Source: Galeopsis tetrahit (Eukaryota; Streptophyta; Magnoliopsida; Lamiales; Lamiaceae). Taken from it: DNA of 64,000 bases. Both the position numbers and the translations under genes were made by a program. The notes beneath the pieces are model-generated. The model made no database searches. It was not told the DNA's origin and worked only from the letters and a program-made list of their open reading frames with translations. The DNA lies in NCBI GenBank assembly GCA_963675135.1, contig OY776129.1, positions 7,799,201-7,863,200 of the forward strand. The letters run 5' to 3'. Shown piece by piece: positions 47,067 to 56,996 of the stretch (positions are counted from its first letter, which is position 1; each line of letters begins with the position of its first letter).

Positions 47067-48354
47067 ATGAATCTTTGCGATTCCAACGGAATATTTTGTG
47101 AACGTGGAATTGTAAAAAATAATATTTCAGTCATTTTTAGAGTCACTCGTATTGTGTTTGAGCGTCAACATCTTATAGGAAAATTATCTCTTGCCAATGG
47201 TGAGGTCTCTGAGCTTAAAGATCTTTCCTTACCAAACAACTATATTTCCAACCAAATCCCAGCTCAGATGGTTGTTTGTCACCAACTTGAGATGTTGAAC
47301 CTCGGAAAAAATCTACTTTCTAGAGAAATCCCATATGGATTATCGCCGTTGATTCGCCTTCGGTTCCTTGACTTGTCTTCAAATAAGTTTTTAGGGGATC
47401 TGAAATTCTTGAAGTACTTTCCTAACCTGGAAAAATCGACCTTGTTGACAATATGTTTACTGGATATGTACCAGCAGCCTCGTTGAGATCGTTTCGGAAT
47501 CTCAGATGCATTAACATCTCTTGCAACATATTAGTGATGAATGATGACAATATATTCGAAAATGAGAGCAGCATCCTAAACCGCTACGTGTTGGCAGTAA
47601 GTCCCCTTTAGATAAATAATTTCAATTCTAAAAAATAGTTGAAGAAGAAGAAGAAGAAAAAAAAAGTAGGTAAGTGCATTTTTTGATTCTCGACTGGGAT
47701 TTTAGCAGGTTGTCTTCTTTTAAGAATATCCTCCCTGATTTTCATGTTTTTGAAATGCTTAAGAAAAAAATCGAGCTTGAGAATCTTCAGCCTGATGATA
47801 TTAAGAAATCAGAGGACTTGGCTTTCCTCGAAAAGAGGATGGATTAGCTTCACTTCAAGTTATAGGAAGAGGTAGTTGTGGGAAAGTTTACAAAGCATGT
47901 TTACCTAACGGGAAAGAAATTGTGGTAAAGAAGGTAACTCAGCAGCACAACAGCGTAGGAAATTCTTTAGGAGAAGACGAGAAAATGCGCCAAATAAAGT
48001 CTGAAATTCAGGCCATTGGTAGAATCAGACACCAGAATATAGTTCCCCTACTAGCCCATCTACCTCAGCTTGATTGCCATTAACTTGTGTACGAATACAT
48101 GAAGAACGGAAGTCTTGAATATTGTCTAAAACATAAGGCAGATGCGAGCTAAATTGGTTGGCATTAGGGGTGGATGCAGGGCTCGAGTATCTTCATATGA
48201 ATCAGAGCCCACGGATAATTCACAGAGATTTGAAGCCTGTGAATGTCCTCTTGGACGATGAGATGGAAGCCTGAATTGCAGATTTGGGGCATGCAAAAGC
48301 TATCCTAGATAATAATACTCATGTTACGTTTTATAAAATGTAGCAGGAACATTG
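47067..48354 (+). pseudogene. SOBIR1-like receptor kinase fragment, unit 6
   Basis: The LRR frame 47067-47486 (IFCERGIVKNN, VTRIVFERQHLIGKLS, LSSNKFLGDLKFLKYFPNLE) is broken by a one-base loss near 47435. Several stops and shifts follow in the membrane and kinase part. Kinase remnants from 47850 include GRGSCGKVYKA, a changed VKK context (KEIVVKKVT), a stop in CH*LVYEYMKN, the shared stop after HKADAS, and ADLGHAK. Confidence 0.87.
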
Positions 48355-48530
48355 TAAAATATGTACATATGAACTGTGTATAAACATGCATATACATATC
48401 ATGCACGAAATGTGCACGTACAGATCGTGAACAAAATGTGCATATGCTATTTGAATTTTATTCACTATAAGAAAAAAGGTATTTTGTCACACATCTTTCG
48501 TCAAACCCATACATATATATATATACACAA
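48355..48530 (+). repeat. Partial seventh array unit
   Basis: It contains the leader with ATGCATATACATATCATGCA and a diverged CACTATAAGAAAAAAG terminus, then stops at about 48530. There unrelated Gypsy-like sequence begins. No receptor-kinase sequence follows. Confidence 0.8.
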
Positions 48531-49789
48531 ACTCCCTCTCATTATCAATATCAAGACTAGAAAAGCAATGAGTATTGATCACCAAGTAATGAGGGTAGAG
48601 CTACTACCGAAGAGCTCATTGCACACATGATAAAGTGGATGGATGCAAATGACAAAAGGATGGATGAAAATGACCAGAGGATGGATGCAATCGAAAATAC
48701 TCTTGTTCAACTAACAAGTAATGTCGAATCAATGAAATTCTCACTTGGACGATTGGCTATCACCGTGAAAAAACTAGAAGAAGAAGAACAAGAACAAGAA
48801 AAGGTGGACCAAAGTGAGGATGAGATTGAAGGGGAAAAAAATTGACAAAAGAGATGAAGAGGAATGTCCTTTGATGGACATGAGCAACAAAGAACAAGAA
48901 AATCAAGAAGTATCATGAGACGAGTTGAAGAGCGAAATGAGCATTTCTAAACCTTTAAACTCTTCAATTTACACTTTACTTGATATTGATGCTTCTATTG
49001 ATTTCATTTTGTCTCTTAATCACTTTAATCTTAATAATGAATTTGAGAAGTTCTTGGGCATCCATGGGAAAAAAGAAAAGGAATGGAAAGAAATGATGGA
49101 GAAAGAGCAAGAGGGGCCTTCATTGATGAAAGTATGGAAGAAACACTTAGATGATTGGTCTTCCATTCAAAAGAGTATTCTTGAGTTTGAAGCTCAAAGG
49201 TTGAAATACAATGGCAAGGAGGACCGATATCCATGGCCTTTTCGATGAGCTATTTTATTTTTGTCTAGTTTGAAGACGTTAAACTTAGCGTTAAATGGGA
49301 GGCAACACATTCCTTTCTTGCTTTCTTTTATTTATGTTTTAGCTTTGTAGCTTGTTTGATCTTTTTGTTTAGTTTTTACTTTGTAGGTTGAGTGTTGTGT
49401 TGGTGATCAAATATGAAAGATATGTGCATGGTGAAGGTTAATAGTAGTGGTGCTTTGGAGCAAAAGGTCCAAGGGACAAAACGGTTAAGGGAACTTGCAT
49501 TCTTTTGTGAGCTCACTTGGTGGACAAATTCTAAGGTAACACACGCATTCCCAAACTTTGCATTCAACTAGATAGTTTCATTTAAGTTTGGGGGGAGATT
49601 TCGTGTGTTTACCTTCATTTTTATTGCACTGTTTGTCCTAATATTTTGTTAGTTTTGGTGATTGAGATATCTTGTGGATTGTTGATATTTGAGGAATAAT
49701 TGATGGTGATTGTTGACTTTTGAAGTTTGGTTGAGTTTTGTGGTATTGATTGATACTTGCTTGTTCATTTGTTTATGTGAAAGATTGTG
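48531..49789 (+). mobile_element. Gypsy (Tat/Athila-like) remnant, left part
   Basis: Two short open frames are visible: 48627-48845 (MDANDKRMDENDQRMDAIEN and a Glu-rich tail) and 48925-49248 (Lys/Glu-rich, unknown). Downstream are GGGAGGCAACACATTCC and TTTAAGTTTGGGGGG, motifs common near the 3' end of Tat/Athila Gypsy elements. No protease or polymerase domains are seen. The sequence continues at 53421 after a nested Copia insertion. Family assignment is by motif style, so moderate. Confidence 0.55.
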
Positions 49790-49794
49790 ATTGG

Positions 49795-50877
49795 TGTTGG
49801 TTTATAACTTACCAATAATGGCTTACAATATGACAGAATAAATAAAATGAACGAAAATTTATAGTTGAAAGAAATTACAAGTTCTTCAAGCTTTTTGAAT
49901 ATGGTAACTTTCTATTTCGAGAAACTTCTTGAAGTGGCAGGTCCGCTTTTAGGCAGCAACATCGAAAGTGGCAATGAAAACTGAAACAAAGATGGTTAGA
50001 GAAAAGGGGAGCCGAGTCAAGGTGATACATTTTTTCGCAAAACAAACACGTCCCGGCTTGTGCTCACGAAACAACGTGATATTTTCAAAGGACACGTCTG
50101 AACGACGTATAGAGCTCCGACGAACTGAAGATACGTCTGAACTGGACTGCACTCTAAAATGCAATGTAGAATGCAGGAAAATAGAATGCAGTTTGCTGGA
50201 AATTTTCAAGTGATTTTTTATGCTTGCAAAAGGTAAGTTTTCAAAAACAATGCACTCCTATTTATAGGCAGTGCCACTCAGGGTAATTATGGCAGTAACT
50301 ACCACCACATGAATGGTCATTATTCCAGGAATGGACAGATTTGAGAAGTCAACAACAATTAACTTCCATTAGAATTGGGCTGGCTCCTAAACTCCTGTGG
50401 GCCGAAGCCCAAACTTTAGAGCTCTAAAACTATAGATGGGCCCCCCCAAACCAAGTCCACCCAAAGTCTAATTGCCAAGATCCAAGGATCCGGGCTCGGC
50501 TCGGCACGGACGGACGGGCAGGTGGCGCGCGCACGCATGTGGCTCATTGAGTTGTTCAATAGTCACTATAATTTGAACTCTCTTAACTAACTCCTACTAA
50601 TAAGGATGGGATTAATTCTCACATTAATCAATGTGGGATAGTTTTAAACACTAATCCCAAGACATCACTTTTACGTCTTAATCTTTGTACATTAATTTCT
50701 CACTCACCAAAATTCGATTTTGAGATTTTAAATATACTACGATCATCTACTCTAAGAGTAGAACGATCCTATGACATTTAATTTTTTGGAAATTAAATAT
50801 TCATACCCTCAAATAATTGATTAAATAATAATCAATTAAATATTAAAAAAATTGAATAAACCCCAATTTCTCCAACA
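49795..50877 (-). repeat. 3' LTR of the gag-only Copia element (1083 bp)
   Basis: It spans TGTTGGTTTATAAC to CTCCAACA on the + strand. It carries a TATA-like element (TATAAATAGGAG on the minus strand, about 50257-50268). It is longer than its partner because the partner has lost a central block. Confidence 0.85.
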
Positions 50878-51894
50878 ATCCCCCACATGAGTGGAAATTA
50901 CCACCTATAATCATGCAGACTCGCAATCCAGTTTCTTTGAGACACCATTGCATTCGGAAAGGTGGCTTGTGACCTTGAACCCTCTGTAGTTAAACATTAT
51001 TGAGTACACTAGCGGCTTAGTGGACGTGAGGCCTTGAACTATTCCTACTTAGTATGTACTTAGACAATGGTGTTGTCACAACAATGTCTCAAACGTGTTT
51101 CGTTCTCACGTTTTTTGTTCGTTTTGGCCATGGACATCTTTTGATTTAATAAGTGTTAGTCGAAGCGGCCCTCACTTCTCACTTATATAGGTGATCTCCT
51201 TTAGAGTATCCTGTCATACTCAACCTCCTCGAGACGTTAGGAATCATTAAAAGTCAAAAACTTAACCTTTACCACAATCTTACGGGTTTTGACACTTGGT
51301 GTTGTGCTCTCCAAGGAATAGTCGGGAATACCAAGTGTTTTCAACAAACATTCACAACTTATTTTTCCCATTGAACCAAGATCTTGGGATCTCCAGTCAA
51401 CATGGTTCGGTTACCATTGTTTACGTTTTTATTTGTGGATTTTTGGACTTATTCCTTCTAGCACATTTGTTTGGTCTCGATTTTAAGCCTTTTGTAGCAG
51501 ATCTGCTTGAGACCAAACATTTTAAATACCCCACATTTTGAGGTTTTTTTTTTACAAATTTACCTCTAATTGCAGAATCTTCAAATCACATACGTTTATG
51601 TGAGTTAAGTGTAGAGGTCTAATGTTCCTTTCAAAATTAAATGACAACTTTTGTCAAGTTTTCCATTTCCACATATCTTCAACCTTTCAGGTTTGTTGAT
51701 ATTGAAATATTAATAAATTAACATTTATTAATTGAGTTTTAGATTTACATGTAAAAAAATCTCAAACTCTATAAGAAGGAACATTAATTACATAAACAAA
51801 TGCAATTTTATTCATAATGTCATTCTATTACAATATTTCATTTGAATAAACCAAATAAGAAACTATTGCAACTTTATTTTTTAATATTACGAGC
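50878..51894. other. Non-coding interior of the gag-only Copia element
   Basis: About 1 kb between the purine tract and the gag fragment. It reads as untranslated filler with no long frame and no polymerase motif. Confidence 0.6.
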
Positions 51895-52600
51895 TCATGC
51901 TGACATGTCTTTTTCGGTGAACTCGTGATCTGCCATGTTTGCATCTGCACTAGACTGTTTGCCTTTTTCTTTATCTTTCTTATCTTGGTGAGGAACTCGA
52001 CAGTCACGTATCATGTGGTTTGGCTTACCACACTTATAGCAATCGCCGTTGAATTTTATCCTTTCCGAGACGGGTTTCTTGCCTTTATCTTCGTAAGGGC
52101 GTTTCCTTTTCTTTGATGGTTCTCCACGTTCCACCAAGTTGGCTCTTGCCTCTATTTTTCACTTGATTGGACACTTCGTCCATTCTTCGATTGTCTTCCT
52201 CAATTCGAAATTTTACAATCAAGTCTTCGAGACTCATTTCCTTTCGTTTGTGTTTGAGATAACTTTTGAATTCCCTCCAACTAGGGGGTAACTTCTCAAT
52301 TACAACAGCTACTTGAAAAGCATCTGAAAGGACCATACCCTCTGTCAGGATATCATGAAGGATCAATTGAAAATTTTGAACTTGTTCGACGACAGATTTA
52401 CCATTGTGAAGTCCAAGAATTTAGCCACTACGAACTTCTTAGTTCCAGCATCCTCGGTTTTGTACTTTTGTTCCAAAGAATCCCATAGTTCTTTGGCTGT
52501 GCGAACCGGTTGGTACACATTGTACAATGCATCCACTAGTCCTCCAAGGACGTAGTTTCGACACAAAAAATCACCATGAACCCACTGGTCAAAGGCGATT
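51895..52600 (-). pseudogene. Copia gag fragment with zinc knuckle, frameshifted
   Basis: On the minus strand three overlapping pieces in different frames make up a gag. The first (from 52600 down) has FDQWVHGDFLCRNYVLGGLV and ELWDSLEQKY. The second (52366-52085) has VVIEKLPPSWREFKSYLKHK. The third (52137-51895) has the CCHC knuckle CYKCGKPNHMIRDC. The N-terminus is missing because the LTR abuts it, and there are two frame breaks. Confidence 0.85.
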
Positions 52601-53415
52601 GTTGGTTTATAACTTACCAACAATGGCTTACAATATGACGGAATAAATAAAATGAACGAAAATTATAGTTGAAAGAAATTACAAGTCCTTCAAGCTTTCC
52701 GAATATGGTAACTTTCTATTTCGAGCAACTTCTTGAAGTGGCAGGTCTGCTTTTAGGCAGCAACAACGAAAGTGGCAATGAAAACTGAAACAAAGATGGT
52801 TAGAGAAAAGGGGAGCCGAGTCAAGGTGATACATTTTCCCGCAAAACAAACACGTCTCGGCTAGTGCTCACGGAACGACGTGATGTTTTCAAAGGTAAAA
52901 CGACTTCGTCTCTATACGAGCAGCACCGCAACGTATAGAGCTCCGACGAACTTAAGACACGTCTGAACTGGACTACACTCTAAAATGTAATGCAGAATGT
53001 AGGAAAACAAAATGCAGTTTGCTGGATATTTTCAAGTGATTTTTGATATTGCTTGCAAAAGGTAAGTTTTCAAAAATAATGCACTCCTATTAATAGGCAG
53101 TGCCACTCAGGTAGGGAGCAAACGCGTAATTATGACAGTAGCTGCCACCACATGAATGGTCATTATTCCAGGAATGGTAACTGTCATTTCTGTAACCTCC
53201 AGGCATTAAGACATGTATTTGGACGCCCCTAGTGTCCAGATTCAGTCAGTTTCAAATTCAAATTTGAGAAGTCAACAACAATTACCTTGGACCCGTATTG
53301 GGCTGCTCCTAACAATTAATTTTTTGGAAATTAAATATTCATACCCTCAAATAATTGATTAAATAATAATCAATTAAATATTAAAAAAATTGAATAAACC
53401 CCAATTTCTCCAATA
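52600..53415 (-). repeat. 5' LTR of the gag-only Copia element (816 bp)
   Basis: Its ends are homologous to the LTR at 49795-50877 but it lacks several hundred bp in the middle. It also keeps a short segment the other copy lacks (around 53220-53270). The minus-strand TATA position reads TATTAATAGG. Gag sequence follows the inner border directly, with no recognisable primer-binding site. Confidence 0.83.
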
Positions 53416-54414
53416 ATTGGTTTGGTGCTCTCGGTTCATGATTAGAAAAGCATGTGAGCTTTAGAGCCTTTACACTTTCATATATTGTGGTCTGTTTTCC
53501 TTCATGTGAGTATCATTCATGCTTGTGTGCTCTGGAACTTGTCGATTGTCTTGTTTGAAACTACTGTTTGTGTGAAATCTTTGGAAGTGATATAAGACCA
53601 TCTTTGTTTTGAATAGTCATTTGACCAAAATTTTCATACCAAATGAAATTTTTCGTAGTTAGCCACTTTGAGCCCATTGACTTATATTATTTGACAACGT
53701 ATATATTTAGTTCATTGTCCATCTTTTATGAGCCTAATTTTTCTATGAACTAGTGGAGCTTAAATGTTGATAAATGTGGTTGAATTTAGGTGAAATGTGA
53801 ATTTGGTGAATTTGTTTGGTTGAAAAGTAAAAAGAATTGAAAAGAAAAAAAAAGTGAAAAGATGAATGGTGAGTTGTACGTGAAAAAGATTGAGTTGGTG
53901 AGAAAAGAAAAAAACATTTGAAAAGAAAAACTCTCATATGTACAAGCCTTTGGTAGAGCTTCAAATTCAAAAGTGTTGAATGGTTGGTGTTTGGTGGTGA
54001 AGAATGTGTTTAAAAAATTCTCCCACTTGTTCAATTTTTCTTTCGTTGCTCGGGGACGAGCAACACTTTAAGTTTGGAGGTGATTAATGTGATAATTGTT
54101 TGAAATTCATGTGTTTATTTTGCTTAAATTCATAGAATTTCATTCATTGTTTACACTAAATTGACTAATTGCACTTGATTCGGAAAAAGATTGTGGTTTG
54201 TTATTTTTGTAGGAAAATGAATTTTTTTAGAGCAGAATCACGTCTTGATTATTTTGTAAAGTCAATTGAAGAAGTGAGACGAGATTAGAGTCAAAACAAG
54301 AAAAGATTGAAAAATAAAATTATTTGGGCTAAGCTTTTAATTTGTGAAGCACATCTAATTTAAATAGAAGGCCCAACACATTGAGCCAATTTCTTCAAAA
54401 TTAAAGAAAGCAAG

Positions 54415-54698
54415 TACTCCATCCATTTCACTATAAGTTTTCCCTTTTTTTGGTTGTTTTAATTAAGGAATATAATAAAATAATAGATATAGTATAAGTG
54501 ATGTGATGGTGAAAGAGAAGATAATAGATGAGTATGAGATGAAGTATGATAAAATAATAGATAAAGAATAAGTGATGTGATTGAAAGAGATAAAATAATA
54601 TGTCAAGAATGAAATGAATATGTCAAAAATAAAATGAGAAATTTATTGTGGAACATCCATAAGAAAAGTGAAAATTTTGTAGTGGATCGGAGGGAGTA
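54415..54698. mobile_element. TA-flanked MITE, family 3 (284 bp)
   Basis: The left end is TACTCCATCCATTTCACTAT and the right end is GTAGTGGATCGGAGGGAGTA. It lies inside the Gypsy LTR. Confidence 0.82.
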
Positions 54699-54824
54699 GT
54701 TGATTTTATAATGGGACATGCGGATCCATTTCCCTGCAGCCCAAATGAAAAGAAAAAGAGAGAGACCAAGCCCATTCATTACTTTGGAGGAGAGCAGTCC
54801 ATCTCATTTTGGGGGTATTACACG

Positions 54825-55599
54825 TAGAGTCGTCAAAATGAGTTGGGCCCATTGGGCCAGCCCGCCACGCCACTAAAAATAGTGGGTTGGAAATTGGAAT
54901 AGGATTTTTCAAGCCCGTCAGGAGGCGGGCCCAGGTGGACCGGCCCGTTATGGTTGCAGTCTTTGGCGGACCAGCCCGCCATTTTTTGATTTTTTTAATA
55001 TTATATTTAATTAAAAAAAATAAAAAACAAATATATAATTTTTTTTTTTTTTTTTTTTGATTTGAACCAAAGACAATATTAAAAAAATCAAAAAACAAAT
55101 ATATAATTTTTTTTTCCTTTTCCATTATTTGAACTCAAGACCTTAGGCATTGATCTAACCCTATTCAACTTTATCTTAAAAATAATACATAATAAACCTA
55201 ACTAAAAGTAAAAATTCTAGCGCGTGACAAATTATAGAAGCAGTCACATTTTTTTCCTTCTTTCTTCCTTTTCTAAATTTAGGGTATATATAATATATGT
55301 ATATTATTTTAATATATATGTATATTATTATTGTAGTTTATAATATATTTTACAATTAATATAGACAATATTTCTATTTAATTTTTTTGTTCTTAATTAA
55401 TAATTACTGTAATTCTTGATGTTTATTTATAATATATATATATATATATGTATATGTATAAATTTTTTATGTTTCTTGAATAATTTAATAAATATTTTTG
55501 AAAAAAAAAAGTTGGTCCGCCTAAACCTGCGGTCCGTCCATTTTTAAGTTGGGTTGAGATTTTGACAGCCCACCCCATCGGTCTATCTTGACAAGTCTA
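54825..55599. mobile_element. hAT-type element (775 bp)
   Basis: The ends TAGAGTCGTCAAAATGAG and CTATCTTGACAAGTCTA are inverted. It is flanked by an exact 8-bp duplication ATTACACG (54817-54824 and 55600-55607). GGCCCGCC-type arms surround an AT-rich centre with poly-T runs. No transposase frame. Confidence 0.9.
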
Positions 55600-56184
55600 A
55601 TTACACGCATCAACTCATTAACATAAAGAGGGAGGAACAGGAGGGCACAAGTGCCGTGAGCGGAAGAAAACAGAGTAACCATTTTTCATTGATCCTCTCC
55701 CACACCCACTCAACTCAATAGATTAGAATAGTTTAATTTCACTCTCTTAGTAAGTTTTAATTTAGTATTTCACTTTATGGTTAGAGGATTCAAATAACAC
55801 AAGATTAGAGGTGCTTTATTTCCTTTATTTAAATATTTTGTTGGTAATTTTATTTTAATTAATGTTTTTTTTTTCATTTATTTCTCATTAGTTTTATTCC
55901 ATTTGTTGATATATATATGGGGTACTCTTATTGCTTTGGGTGTTGAAAATTATGTGGATAATTAGTAGATTTATGGATTAATTGTTTGATTAGTTTATGT
56001 CTTGATTTTAAATTGTTTTTATTATTGTGATTTGTTTGATTAAATTAATTGATCATTTCTATTAGCTAACATTTATGTTTTTGTAAATTGCAACAAGAGT
56101 TGGGTTTGCATGATTGGGATGTGTGTGAAAAAATTGATTAATTAGTTTGAGTTTAATAGTAATTGTTGATGTTGAGATGAGTGT

Positions 56185-56929
56185 TATGTTTAACACTGAC
56201 AGCCGAGTGTTGTGTTTAATGTTCCCAACACTCATGACAACATCAGAATTTGCCCTTCCTTTTCTCACTAACTCTTATCTTACGCTTGTTGTCTAATGAT
56301 GTCCCCAGAGCAGTTAGAAGACGTGGGCAACACCAAGTCATGCCACTGCGTGGGAGTGGGAAGTTATTAGGCCATGGTATAACAAGTTCCTAAATTCTAG
56401 GAGTGGTGGAGAGAAGTTCTATAACCGCATGAACTCAAGGTTGAGGCGATCATGGGAGTTGATGGCAGTTCGTGAATGAAGCCTATAAATACAGAAGCTG
56501 CCCTCAACACAAGATACACAAGAAGAAAAGCTGAAATCGACTACTACTCTATTGAACGCTATATGCGCTTCTAGTTAGGAATATCTTTGTTTCTTCTTGT
56601 AGTTCTTCACATTATTATAAACCCGAATAGTAGTGTGTTAGGACATAGTCTTATTTACTAGGTTGTGTGATTAGATCTATGAGGGAGATAGTTTCATAGA
56701 ACTTAGTAAATCATTATACACTTTCGTAGTGTAATTATACACCTCAAAGTGGTTGTACTCGTTTCACATATTTTAGTATAGTGAACAGCATAGATTATTT
56801 TATAATCTATGCAAATTTTGAATACTTCTATTTTCACTACGTGCAACTTAATTTCCGCTACATAGTGTTGTCTAGATTGTACCAACACAATAGACAACAT
56901 CTCTGATTTTGCACGCACACACACTTTCA
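56185..56929 (+). repeat. 5' LTR of a Sirevirus-like Copia element (left border approximate)
   Basis: The right border is set by the primer-binding site. The LTR ends in ACACTTTCA at 56929. A TATA box (TATAAAT at 56484-56490) and a leader-like stretch are inside. The left border is placed where Gypsy LTR sequence changes character and cannot be fixed without the 3' LTR, which is beyond the window. Confidence 0.6.
56484..56490 (+). promoter_or_regulatory. TATA box of the Sirevirus-like LTR
   Basis: TATAAAT within CCTATAAATACAG, about 445 bp before the LTR end. It is the expected promoter of the element. Confidence 0.55.
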
Positions 56930-56931
56930 GT

Positions 56932-56943
56932 TGGTATCAGAGC
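56932..56943 (+). other. Primer-binding site of the Sirevirus-like Copia element
   Basis: TGGTATCAGAGC, complementary to the initiator tRNA-Met 3' end, two bases after the LTR end and 53 bases before the gag-pol ATG. Confidence 0.92.
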
Positions 56944-56996
56944 CAACTACTTGATACACTAAGTAGATATTCTGCTTAGAGTGTGTAAAATCTGAA

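Larger units (their letters stand above)
36183..48530 (+). repeat. Tandem array: six units plus one partial, SOBIR1-like fragment per unit
   Basis: Head-to-tail units start TGAAATATGTAC at 36183, 39405, 42222, 43402, 44998 and 46786, with a diverged partial start at 48355. After subtracting later insertions the full units are about 1.55-1.63 kb; the third is shortened to 1.18 kb by an internal deletion. Each unit has a leader with GTGCAC/CGTGCAC repeats, then a CACTACAAGAAAAA terminus, a CACACAT-rich stretch, a C-rich block (GGGCGGTCGCCCCTACCGCC), and a receptor-kinase fragment ending at GTAGCAGGAACGTTG. Sequence types alternate along the array. Confidence 0.93.
49795..53415 (-). mobile_element. 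Gag-only Copia derivative, minus strand (3621 bp)
   Basis: It has two related LTRs and a 5-bp target duplication ATTGG (49790-49794 and 53416-53420). On the minus strand the LTRs begin TGTTGGAGAAATTGGGG (TATTGG in the right copy) and end AAGTTATAAACCAACA. A purine tract (GTGGGGGATT) precedes the left LTR. Only broken gag sequence lies inside; pol is absent. Confidence 0.88.
53421..56184 (+). mobile_element. Gypsy (Tat/Athila-like) remnant, right part with 3' LTR
   Basis: This continues the element split at 49789. At 54040-54075 it reads GCTCGGGGACGAGCAACA and TTTAAGTTTGGAGGTGA, the usual sequence just before a Tat-type 3' LTR, which probably starts near 54089. The LTR is interrupted by a MITE (54415-54698) and an hAT element (54825-55599). 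It is cut at about 56184 by the next Copia element. It has no coding capacity. Confidence 0.6.

Noticed and set aside
36183..48530. A cluster of functional receptor-kinase immune genes
   Set aside because: Every unit lacks the N-terminal signal region and the kinase C-lobe, has stops or shifts, and shares the same lesion. It is a fragment array, not a gene family.
36183..48530. CRISPR-like array because of regular repeats
   Set aside because: The units are 1.6 kb with gene-derived sequence in a plant genome. There are no short repeat-spacer alternations and no Cas genes.
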